8,586 nucleotides of DNA from Candidatus Brocadiaceae bacterium. Lineage in GTDB: Bacteria; Planctomycetota; Brocadiia; Brocadiales; Brocadiaceae. A program made the position numbers and the translations under genes. Below are positions 1 through 5,447 of the stretch, piece by piece (the first letter of the stretch is position 1; each line of letters begins with the position of its first letter). The DNA lies in assembly GCA_024653795.1 (NCBI GenBank), contig JANLHY010000203.1, positions 1 through 8,586 of the forward strand. Reading direction: 5' to 3'. The notes beneath the pieces are model-generated. The model searched no databases, was not told the DNA's origin, and saw only the letters and a program-made list of their open reading frames with translations.

Positions 1-2
1 GC

Positions 3-977
3 AGGGATACCCTATTACGTTCGATAGATTATAGTTTGGAATATTTCAAAAGGGTCAAAACAAACCCGTACGGCTTTCGCATGGCAGGATTTTCACACCA
101 AAACCTGGAAAACAGTTTGAAAGTATTTCGGGAAGGATTTCTTCGTTGTAATAGCGATGAAGAACTTAATGAATTCATTGCCAGAAACTTCAGGGTCTTT
201 CAGGCCGTTGGGAAAGCCTACGAAGGCCAGGTACATTTTACCGGTTACGCGACGCCCATTTATGATGGAAGCCTTACACCAACAGGAGAGTTTCGTTATC
301 CGTTATACAAAAAACCTGCTGACTTTAAAAAACCTTACTATACGCGGCGTGAAATTGAAGAACGCAATCTCCTGAAAGGAAATGAAATTGTCTACCTGAA
401 ATCAAAACTGGATGCATATCTCATCCATGTCCAGGGGTCAGGGCAAATCAATCTACCGTCCGGAGAAAAGGTGTATGTTGGTTATGACGCCGATTCAGGC
501 CATACATACACCAGTATGGGGCGTCTCCTGGTTATGGACGGAAAGATTCCAGAAGAAGATTTGACCCTTTCAACGTTGATAAGTTATTTCGAACAGCATC
601 CCTCCGAAATAGATTCGTATCTCAGGAAAAACGACCGCTACATCTTTTTCAAGAGGGTAAATCATGCGATCCCTTATGGGTCAATCGGCGTGCCGGTAAC
701 TCCTATGAGGAGTATTGCGACTGACAAAAAGGTCTTTCCGGCAGGTGGACTGGCCTTTGCTGTTATAGAACCAAGGAAGGCAAAGAAGTCCTGGAGGTTT
801 TGGAAAAAGGGAAAGAGCGAGATCGGAAAATCCTTTTTTGCTTTAGATCAGGATACCGGAGGCGCGATCCAAACCCCAGCCAGAGCTGACGTATATTTTG
901 GAATCGGCGATCAGGCCATGCACGAAGCTGGCGATTTGAATGCCTACGGCCGACTCTACTATCTTTTGAAGCGGTGA
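3..977 (+). CDS. mltA: MltA-type membrane-bound lytic murein transglycosylase (5' end outside window)
   Basis: The reading frame is open from base 3 with no stop, so the gene enters from the left. A TTG at 36 is an internal codon, not a start. The family cleaves the glycan strands of peptidoglycan with formation of 1,6-anhydro-muramic acid, at the periplasmic side of a membrane. Family hallmarks are visible in order: FTGYATP (about 237-257), VQGSG (429-443), a GH.Y.S.G segment (about 495-520), and the C-terminal 3D/double-psi barrel with LDQDTGGAI (843-869) and DVYFG (888-902). The aspartates of this last region belong to the MltA active site. The end YGRLYYLLKR matches the usual family C-terminus, so the 3' end is complete. 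The signal peptide or lipobox must lie outside the window. Anammox cells do contain peptidoglycan, which fits. Confidence 0.93.
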   Translation, partial: RDTLLRSIDYSLEYFKRVKTNPYGFRMAGFSHQNLENSLKVFREGFLRCNSDEELNEFIARNFRVFQAVGKAYEGQVHFTGYATPIYDGSLTPTGEFRYPLYKKPADFKKPYYTRREIEERNLLKGNEIVYLKSKLDAYLIHVQGSGQINLPSGEKVYVGYDADSGHTYTSMGRLLVMDGKIPEEDLTLSTLISYFEQHPSEIDSYLRKNDRYIFFKRVNHAIPYGSIGVPVTPMRSIATDKKVFPAGGLAFAVIEPRKAKKSWRFWKKGKSEIGKSFFALDQDTGGAIQTPARADVYFGIGDQAMHEAGDLNAYGRLYYLLKR

Positions 978-1195
978 TTCCTTTACAGAAAATATTTTCT
1001 TGTTATGACACAAGAATTTGCTAAAACACCTATTCTCAGATAACCTGGAAAGATTTGCCACTGTTCTTTCTCCAGAAAAACCAAAAAAAGTGTGAATTCT
1101 TCTTCGTTTTTGTATTATCATTTTTTTTTAAAGAAAAAACAATTTCCTATTATCTCTCCATGTAAAATAAGCTTGACATTGCAAAACGGTAAATA
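978..1195. other. Gene-free spacer between mltA and the integrase remnant
   Basis: No convincing gene is seen. A 14-bp perfect palindrome (AGAAAAT/ATTTTCT, 987-1000) follows the mltA stop but lacks a loop and a clear T tract, so it is weak as a terminator. One frame, 1009-1095, reads like a short coding tail (HKNLLKHLFSDNLERF and on to a TGA) directly after a stop. It may be a gene remnant but is too short to identify. A TTGACA at 1173-1178 has only a poor -10 partner (AACAAT, 16-bp spacer). Confidence 0.4.
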
Positions 1196-1303
1196 ACAAT
1201 CTCTGATTGTCTTCGCCAAAGACGTCAGCACGACGATGATCTACACCCATGTCTTGAGCAAAAAGGAGGTCGCGGTGTCCGAAGCCCGGTTAATGGGTTG
1301 TAG
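1196..1303 (+). pseudogene. Integron-type tyrosine recombinase (IntI-like), C-terminal remnant, frameshifted
   Basis: From 1218 the frame reads KDVSTTMIYTHVLSKK. This is the last conserved block of integron integrases and holds the nucleophilic tyrosine (in MIYTHV). After a run of five A (1260-1264) the frame must change to read GGRGVRSPVNGL and a TAG at 1301-1303. That is the typical 'GG.GVRSP' tail of IntI proteins. The unshifted frame gives unrelated sequence to a TAA at 1359-1361. Weak homology may reach back to about 1196 (TISDCLR, in place of the usual ..LLGH) with a small deletion at 1217. Everything upstream, including the other catalytic residues, is gone, so it cannot be active. Its 3' end faces the cassettes, opposite to class 1 integrons but like the 'reverse' integrases I recall from planctomycetes and treponemes. 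Confidence 0.8.
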
Positions 1304-1305
1304 GC

Positions 1306-1330
1306 AGGATTATACAGACTGTATAATCCT
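1306..1330. repeat. 25-bp perfect palindrome in the attI region
   Basis: Two 12-bp arms, AGGATTATACAG and CTGTATAATCCT, flank a single central A (1318). The palindrome starts 2 bp after the integrase stop and ends 1 bp before the recombination core at 1332. A terminator is unlikely, because there is no loop and no T tract. An integrase-binding or regulatory site is possible from its place, but that is inference. Confidence 0.65.
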
Positions 1331-1331
1331 T

Positions 1332-1338
1332 GTTGTAC
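1332..1338 (+). other. Putative attI/cassette-1 recombination core (G^TTGTAC)
   Basis: GTTGTAC fits the integron core GTTRRRY at 6 of 7 positions. It is the exact reverse complement of the inner core GTACAAC (2468-2474) of the attC at the end of the same cassette. That is the relation expected when a circular cassette has been opened between G1332 and T1333. Confidence 0.6.
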
Positions 1339-1381
1339 GAAGCAATAAGAATATTATTTAAGCGTCGCATCGGAGGTTCTC

Positions 1382-1795
1382 ATGATTAAATCTCTGACTA
1401 TAAAATGTCCTGAGTGCCCCGAAGATTATATAATTACTTACCAGAACTTTGAAAAGCACAGTAAAGAGGGTTTTAAATGTCGATGTGACAATATTCCGTA
1501 TTATCCATATCAGAAGCTTTTCTATCTTTCAGCCCGCCTTAAAAAGCAATGGTATTTCTTACCCAATAATGGTATCACCCCGATTACAAAATGCACTATT
1601 AAGCACCAATTTTTTTACGGGTTGTACGTTGTCGATTTCTCTTTTAAGCTCAAGAGTCAGCGCCAGATTTATCAAGCTATATTTAAAGGCGATAGTGAAT
1701 CTCTTAAAGCCATGCGAAACGATGCAAAAACTGTATTCATTAATATGTCAACAATGACGCTTGGCGGCCGCTTTCCGACTTTATCCTTCTCGTAA
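1382..1795 (+). CDS. Unrecognised cassette protein with N-terminal Cys motif, probably frameshifted at its 3' end
   Basis: The 137-residue frame starts at an ATG with a good ribosome site (CGGAGG 1371-1376, 5-base gap). The N-terminus has CPEC (Cys9, Cys12) and CRC (Cys33, Cys35), which could bind zinc. The middle is rich in aromatic and basic residues. I do not recognise a family. The last residues (about GRFPTLSFS) look unlike the rest. The +2 frame directly below continues with coding-like sequence to 1905 (separate entry), so the natural product may have been about 175 residues and this copy may carry a frameshift between about 1744 and 1790. It is the first gene of cassette 1. Confidence 0.6.
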   Translation: MIKSLTIKCPECPEDYIITYQNFEKHSKEGFKCRCDNIPYYPYQKLFYLSARLKKQWYFLPNNGITPITKCTIKHQFFYGLYVVDFSFKLKSQRQIYQAIFKGDSESLKAMRNDAKTVFINMSTMTLGGRFPTLSFS

Positions 1796-1905
1796 AGCGG
1801 TGGAACAGAGAAGCATTTGATATCCACTTTGCCGGCGGCTATGATCTTGTTTCATCTGATGCATGTGAAATTCCGCGCCGTCTGGGGAGACATAAAGAAA
1901 GTTAA
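1783..1905 (+). pseudogene. Out-of-frame continuation of the preceding cassette gene
   Basis: In the frame offset by +2 from the gene at 1382, an open stretch bounded upstream by a TAA at 1741-1743 reads ILLVKRWNREAFDIHF, then AGGYDLVSSDACEIPRRLGR, and ends at a TAA (1903-1905). Its composition looks like real protein. It has no start codon or ribosome site of its own. It fills the otherwise odd 132-base gap before the next gene and ends 22 bases before that gene's ATG, the spacing expected for two linked genes. A single indel between about 1744 and 1790 would join it to the upstream gene. A sequencing error would look the same. Confidence 0.45.
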
Positions 1906-1927
1906 TACGGAAAATACAGGAGGTTTG

Positions 1928-2422
1928 ATGGAATTTAAAAATATCGGCGAAATGGTTGAACAGGTTGTGCGTCATATCAAGAAAGGCAGGGGAGAAAAAG
2001 AATATTATACTTTGATGCATATTCTCTCCCGTTATTTGTATTCCATGCGTGGCGTCAAACAAACGGTAAAAGCCCATATGTATATTGGCACCGGCGAACC
2101 CGGAATCAAAAAATATGGATGCAGTCGTTTTAAAGTTGATTGTGCGGTACTTGACGAGAAAGACAAACTCTCTCGTGTTTATGAAATCGTAAGAAAAGAA
2201 AAATTAACTCCATCCCATCAAAAGCGATTCAATATGAAGAAAAAAATGCTCTCGGACGTCTACGGTTGTTATCTTCATACAGAAACGCATGCAGAAATCG
2301 CCGAGAGCTTTGAATTATGGCTCTTTCATGAACTTGAAGATTATCGGTGTGCCGAGGATGCTTACCCAAAGATTATTAAGACTATTGATAATGTAGTGTA
2401 CCAATGCAAACCGGAAGAATAG
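1928..2422 (+). CDS. Unrecognised cassette protein, 164 residues (weak nuclease-like motif)
   Basis: I chose the ATG at 1928 because AGGAGG (1918-1923) lies just upstream. The open frame runs back to 1817 but without a comparable start. The protein is soluble, with no signal peptide or membrane segment. A helical, charged N-terminus (1-45) is followed by a segment reading RFKVDCAVLDEKDK (68-80) and VYEIVRK (84-90). The spacing of Asp71 and Glu86-x-x-Arg resembles the core of PD-(D/E)xK nucleases, but the usual lysine would be arginine, so this is only a hint. The C-terminal half is acidic and helical. It is the second gene of cassette 1 and is followed 45 bases later by attC1. Confidence 0.75.
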   Translation: MEFKNIGEMVEQVVRHIKKGRGEKEYYTLMHILSRYLYSMRGVKQTVKAHMYIGTGEPGIKKYGCSRFKVDCAVLDEKDKLSRVYEIVRKEKLTPSHQKRFNMKKKMLSDVYGCYLHTETHAEIAESFELWLFHELEDYRCAEDAYPKIIKTIDNVVYQCKPEE

Positions 2423-2467
2423 GGCAACTCCAAAGAAATTATAAAAATCAAAAAATAACAAAAAATC

Positions 2468-2561
2468 GTACAACAAAGGCATCGAGAGGGACGCGGGAAT
2501 AGCCGTCTTTCCTTTTCATTTCTATGTCTGTGGCCCGCGCCCTTCATGCCCGGCGTTAGCC
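2468..2561 (+). other. attC1 cassette recombination site (94 bp)
   Basis: The inner core is GTACAAC (2468-2474) and the outer core GTTAGCC (2555-2561). Between them, bases 2478-2497 and 2534-2550 pair over 17 positions without mismatch: GGCAT, GA, AGGG and CGCGGG against CCCGCG, CCCT, TC and ATGCC. Exactly three bases of the left arm are left unpaired (C2483, G2486, A2491). Extrahelical bases confined to one arm are the diagnostic sign of attC hairpins, which are recombined as folded single strands. A loop of 36 bases separates the arms. Confidence 0.87.
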
Positions 2562-3331
2562 GGCTCAAGCGAGTGTATCCAAAAAATGAAGAATGACAAA
2601 GAATTATGTGTTTACTGTAATTCCAGATTTGCGGAAACTCAAGATCACGTACCACCGAAAGGTTTCTTCCCACAACCACGACCATCCAATTTAATTACAG
2701 TTCCGGCTTGCAAAGAGTGTAACCTTGGTTCAGGAGTAGATGAAGAATTCTTCCTTGCATCCTTTATGTTTTCTGAAGCAGGCGTTACTTCTACGGGAAA
2801 GACATTGTGGGAACAGAAGTTGCATAGAATGTATGCAAAAAATAATGGACTCCGAAAACGCATAGCAACATTATTGAGACGTGTAAACTTAGTTACACCA
2901 AGTGGTTTGTTTATAAAGCGAGGGATTGTGATAAAACAAGATGAACCAAGGTTAGCAAAAGTTGTAGCAAAGATTGTTCGTGGTTTATATTATTTTGAGT
3001 ACAAAGAACCTTTGGATATATCAACTGAAATTATTTCTCAATTTTTACGAACGGAATCGGATGCTGCCGAAGCAATAAAATTTAATGATCAATTATTGTA
3101 TGGCACACGTCAATGGACCGATATATTTGAATACAAATTTAATCGTGTTGAGGAGAATCATCGGTGTTCAATGTGGGTAATCAGGTTTTTTGGCAAAATT
3201 GTTTTTTGGGTGATTAGTGGGAACGATAATGATTTTGTTAAAACCGTACCATTATCTAATAATTCTTAATTGACGGCTAACCAGTTGCTCAAGCTGACGT
3301 TGCAATCGCCGACGCTCTTAGGTTTTGAGTG
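2556..3331 (+). mobile_element. Integron gene cassette 2 (HNH-like gene plus attC2)
   Basis: It starts at G2555^TTAGCC. The inner core of the next att site is GGCTAAC (3275-3281), the exact reverse complement of GTTAGCC. The gene fills almost the whole element with only 25-30 bases of leader, as is typical of cassettes. The right end is placed at the core GTTGAGT (3331-3337). An alternative is GTTGGGT at 3426-3432. Confidence 0.7.
2586..3269 (+). CDS. HNH-endonuclease-like cassette protein
   Basis: The 227-residue protein begins with a treble-clef/HNH type N-terminus: CVYC (Cys8, Cys11), then DHVPPK (Asp20-His21), then LITVPACKECN (Cys42, Cys45, Asn46) and an acidic VDEEFF (51-56). Two CxxC knuckles around a D/E-H are the signature of HNH nucleases, which bind zinc structurally and cut DNA with a single metal at the His site. 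The second half (70-227) has no recognised domain. It is basic at 80-120 and ends in a hydrophobic stretch near 198-212 (WVIRFFGKIVFWVI) that is more likely a beta core than a membrane helix. No Shine-Dalgarno sequence precedes the ATG, which is common for cassette genes. A role in defence or DNA processing is inferred, not shown. Confidence 0.8.
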   Translation: MKNDKELCVYCNSRFAETQDHVPPKGFFPQPRPSNLITVPACKECNLGSGVDEEFFLASFMFSEAGVTSTGKTLWEQKLHRMYAKNNGLRKRIATLLRRVNLVTPSGLFIKRGIVIKQDEPRLAKVVAKIVRGLYYFEYKEPLDISTEIISQFLRTESDAAEAIKFNDQLLYGTRQWTDIFEYKFNRVEENHRCSMWVIRFFGKIVFWVISGNDNDFVKTVPLSNNS

Positions 3332-3337
3332 TTGAGT
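3275..3337 (+). other. attC2 recombination site (right end uncertain)
   Basis: The left half is clear: GGCTAAC (3275-3281) followed 9 bases later by AAGCTGACG, aligned position for position with attC3. With GTTGAGT (3331-3337, full match to GTTRRRY) as outer core the site is 63 bp, a usual length, but pairing is weak (CTCAA 3288-3292 with TTGAG 3325-3329). With GTTGGGT (3426-3432) it is 158 bp and gains a better stem: CTG plus CGTTGCAAT (3294-3306, A3297 bulged) against ATTGCAACG plus CAG (3405-3416). That outer core, however, also belongs to a REP-like palindrome. The site may be degenerate or interrupted. Confidence 0.55.
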
Positions 3338-3420
3338 TTTCAAAATACAACTTACTATAGAAAACTGATTCTAAATTTACAAATTTAATCGAATGCTCTG
3401 GAACATTGCAACGCAGACAG

Positions 3421-3453
3421 TGTAGGTTGGGTTGGAGCGGAGAGTAACCCAAC
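3421..3453. repeat. REP-like palindrome (GTTGGGTT / AACCCAAC)
   Basis: Arms GTTGGGTT (3426-3433) and AACCCAAC (3446-3453) enclose a 12-base loop, GGAGCGGAGAGT. The form 'TGTAGGTTGGGTT...AACCCAACA' resembles dispersed extragenic palindromes that I recall from many bacterial genomes. The copy number in this genome cannot be seen here. Confidence 0.5.
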
Positions 3454-3569
3454 AGTTCTTGTTGTTTTGTCGGATATCGTATCATTCCTTAACCCAATCC
3501 ACTTGCCTGAGGAGAATGTGAATTACAGGAATAGAGGAATTTGGGGCAAATTTGTTGCATAATGTGTAG

Positions 3570-3589
3570 GGGCATATTGCAATATGCCC
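3570..3589. repeat. 20-bp perfect palindrome (GGGCATATTG / CAATATGCCC)
   Basis: This is a perfect 20-bp palindrome preceded by TGTAGG. It resembles the family of short 'GTAGGGGC...GCCCCTAC' dispersed palindromes, with the right outer end missing (CCCTCCA in place of CCCCTAC). No T tract follows, so a terminator is not supported. Confidence 0.5.
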
Positions 3590-3777
3590 TCCATATAGTT
3601 TATGTGAGATATTATTTAGACAATCCTTTCGATCTCATATTTTCCTCTTGAATTAGTATTTTGTTGTGTTATTTTGTGGTGTATACTAATATTCTGTAAA
3701 AGCTTGATATCATGGTAATAGGCAGAATAGTTTCTGTATTTTAAAATTATTATGAAATTATTTCTGTATACTTAGTA

Positions 3778-3784
3778 GTTAGGT
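3778..3784 (+). other. Recombination core at the start of cassette 3 (G^TTAGGT)
   Basis: GTTAGGT is a perfect GTTRRRY core. It is the exact reverse complement of the inner core ACCTAAC (5448-5454) of attC3. The preceding TACTTAGTA resembles the L' side of an attC, but no matching left half could be found, so this may be a very decayed attC or a secondary insertion site. Confidence 0.6.
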
Positions 3785-3795
3785 TGTGAAATAAA

Positions 3796-3909
3796 ATGCA
3801 ACACCCCAAGAACGCAGCCGGAGAAAGTTATTTTAAGATGAAACAGAAGTATGGCGCACCAAGACAAAATCGCCACATCGTGCAGCTACAAAAAATAAGG
3901 AATAAATAA
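3796..3909 (+). CDS. Possible small cassette-leader protein, 37 residues
   Basis: The ATG at 3796 lies only 12 bases after the cassette core, and the frame reads MQHPKNAAGESYFKMKQKYG and on to a TAA at 3907-3909, 46 bases before the methyltransferase. The peptide is basic (many Lys, Arg, Gln) and looks like sensible coding sequence, but no family is recognised and the ribosome site is poor. It may be a small partner or regulator of the downstream pair, a translated leader, or the stub of an older gene. Confidence 0.35.
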   Translation: MQHPKNAAGESYFKMKQKYGAPRQNRHIVQLQKIRNK

Positions 3910-3955
3910 TTATAAACGATGTAATTCGGATCGTTAAAGATTTTAAGGAGAAGAA

Positions 3956-4807
3956 ATGAAGCCCGACGTTCGAATCTCAGATTTACAAATACTCACCGGA
4001 GATAATCGCAAGCTTCTTCCGAATCTGCCTGCTGAATCTGTCCAGTGCTGCGTTACCTCGCCGCCTTATTGGGGATTGCGTGATTACGACCACACTTCTC
4101 AGATTGGCGCAGAGCCATCACCAGTTCAATACGTTGAAAACCTTGTAGAAATATTACGCGAAGTCCGGCGCGTGCTGCGAAAGAACGGAACGCTTTGGCT
4201 GAACATCGGCGATGGATATGCCCGCAACGGTGGAACCGGCAATTGCGGGCCGAACGCAATAGTTGGCAACACAAAAAAACTTATTCAAAAACGCAATTGC
4301 AAAGTGCCAAGTTGCTGGGGACTGAAAGACAGAGATTTGATGGGATTGCCGTGGCGAGTCGCGTTCGCATTACAAGCAGACGGATGGGTGTTGAGATCAA
4401 GAATAACTTGGCTCAAGAAAACAGCGATGCCGGAAAGTGTGAAAAACAGACCGACAAGCGCAACGGAAGAAATTTTCCTGATGTCGAAAGCTCCAACTTA
4501 CTACTACAATTCGGAAGCAGTGCGTGAATCGACAGGTGCTAATTTGCGAAATTGCTGGGTGCTTGGCCCAGACACTGGCGGAAACGGGCATCCGGCAGCG
4601 TTTCCGCGTGAATTAGCGCGGCGGTGTGTTCTTCTCGGCAGTCGTGCCGGAGACACGATATTAGACCCGTTTGGAGGGTCAGGAACCACAGGTGTAGTAG
4701 CCAAAGAATTAGGTCGCAGAGCAATTCTCATTGAACTAAATCCTGAATACTCCCAAATTTCAAAGGAACGAATACGCCATGCCAACCAACAAAACTTTAG
4801 GCTCTAA
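3956..4807 (+). CDS. Type II DNA methyltransferase (beta-class, SPPY; probably N4-cytosine)
   Basis: The 283-residue protein methylates an exocyclic amino group in DNA using S-adenosylmethionine. The catalytic motif IV comes first, TSPPYWGLRDY (34-44). The AdoMet-binding motif I is C-terminal, LDPFGGSGTTG (236-246), followed by ILIELNPEY (257-265). This order defines the beta class. SPPY, rather than DPPY, is usual for N4-cytosine enzymes, though N6-adenine is not excluded. NRPTSATEEIFLMSK (164-178) and TYYYN (181-185) are typical of the same enzymes. The length is normal and the gene looks intact. The start is supported by AAGGAG (3945-3950) 5 bases before the ATG. It overlaps the endonuclease gene by 29 bases, so it should protect the target site of that enzyme. 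Confidence 0.93.
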   Translation: MKPDVRISDLQILTGDNRKLLPNLPAESVQCCVTSPPYWGLRDYDHTSQIGAEPSPVQYVENLVEILREVRRVLRKNGTLWLNIGDGYARNGGTGNCGPNAIVGNTKKLIQKRNCKVPSCWGLKDRDLMGLPWRVAFALQADGWVLRSRITWLKKTAMPESVKNRPTSATEEIFLMSKAPTYYYNSEAVRESTGANLRNCWVLGPDTGGNGHPAAFPRELARRCVLLGSRAGDTILDPFGGSGTTGVVAKELGRRAILIELNPEYSQISKERIRHANQQNFRL

Positions 4808-5366
4808 AGAGCTAATACTAAACTATTTTCTAACAAATATTGGAAAAGTTTTGGAATCAAAAGAAATTCAAACTGCGAGCGGCGGAGCGGTAGAATGGGC
4901 GCGACGTGTCCGCGAGCTTCGCAATGAGGAAGGGTATCAAATCCTTTCCAATAAAGATCGTGCTAACTTAAAGCCAGGTCAATACCTTCTTGAAACAACT
5001 GTGCGTGTCCCGGCTTTTAAGCGCGGAATCTCCAAGGAAACGCGAGCTTGGGTTCTCGAACGCAACGGCTATACGTGCCAGATGTGCGGTGTTGCCGCTG
5101 GAGATCCAGACCCGCTCGGCGGCTCGCGTTCTGTGCGCTTGACAATGGGACACATAAAGGACAAATCTAAAGGCGGAGATGATACACCGCAAAATCTCCG
5201 TGCCATTTGCACGAACTGCAATGAGGGCTTACAAAATACCTCAGTGCCAAAGCCAGACCAGATTTATCTGCTTTCACAAGCGCGCCGCGCAACAATTGAC
5301 GACCAGCGGGTTTTGCTTGAATGGCTGCTCCAAAAATTCAAATTGGATACCAGCCCGAAGCCTTAA
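4779..5366 (+). CDS. HNH restriction endonuclease partner of the methyltransferase
   Basis: The 195-residue protein has an N-terminal domain (1-75) with winged-helix-like features (KELILNYFLTNIGKVLESKE, then VEWARRVRELRNEEGYQI) that probably reads DNA. It is followed by a zinc-HNH domain: CQMC (Cys100, Cys103), MGHIKDKSKGGDD (His125, with conserved Gly-Gly-Asp), PQNLRAICTNCN (Asn139, Cys144, Cys147, Asn148). The HNH core cuts both DNA strands with one metal ion. The ATG lies inside the methyltransferase gene, with AAGGA (4763-4767) 11 bases upstream, so translation is probably coupled and follows protection. An R-M pair is inferred from gene order and domains; the target site cannot be read from sequence. 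A homing or orphan HNH role is less likely given the overlap. Confidence 0.86.
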   Translation: MPTNKTLGSKELILNYFLTNIGKVLESKEIQTASGGAVEWARRVRELRNEEGYQILSNKDRANLKPGQYLLETTVRVPAFKRGISKETRAWVLERNGYTCQMCGVAAGDPDPLGGSRSVRLTMGHIKDKSKGGDDTPQNLRAICTNCNEGLQNTSVPKPDQIYLLSQARRATIDDQRVLLEWLLQKFKLDTSPKP

Positions 5367-5447
5367 TTAAAACCCCGCCTTCGCTCATCCTCCGCTACGG
5401 CGCAGGAAGAAGGGCGCCGCTAAAGACATGAAAACAAATTACACACA

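Larger units (their letters stand above)
1333..2555 (+). mobile_element. Integron gene cassette 1 (two genes plus attC1)
   Basis: The left boundary is the core at 1332/1333 and the right boundary is the G of the attC1 outer core at 2555. The segment is about 1.2 kb, holds two same-strand genes that are probably translationally linked, and ends in a well-formed attC. Two-gene cassettes are less common than single-gene ones. Confidence 0.7.
3338..3777. other. Gene-free segment between cassettes 2 and 3
   Basis: About 440 AT-rich bases have no open frame that looks coding on either strand. They hold two palindromes (separate entries) and a possible weak promoter (TTGTTG 3661-3666, TATACT 3682-3687, only 15 bases apart). 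I find no clear inner attC core before 3778 that would make this a self-contained cassette. It could be an ORF-less cassette with a decayed attC, or DNA inserted into attC2. Confidence 0.5.

Noticed and set aside
843..1121. A 92-residue minus-strand open frame over the end of mltA.
   Set aside because: It is the antisense shadow of the conserved MltA 3D domain and AT-rich spacer, with no ribosome site.
1173..1200. TTGACA followed by AACAAT as a possible cassette promoter (Pc).
   Set aside because: The -10 box matches at only 4 of 6 positions with a 16-base spacer, and part of it overlaps possible degenerate integrase sequence.
1449..1757. A 102-residue open frame inside the first cassette gene.
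   Set aside because: It lies in an alternative frame of the gene at 1382, lacks a ribosome site and has no recognisable features.
5380..5424. G+C-rich inverted segments (CGCCTTC and GAAGGGCG) after the endonuclease gene, possibly a terminator.
   Set aside because: The arms need a bulge to pair and no T tract follows.
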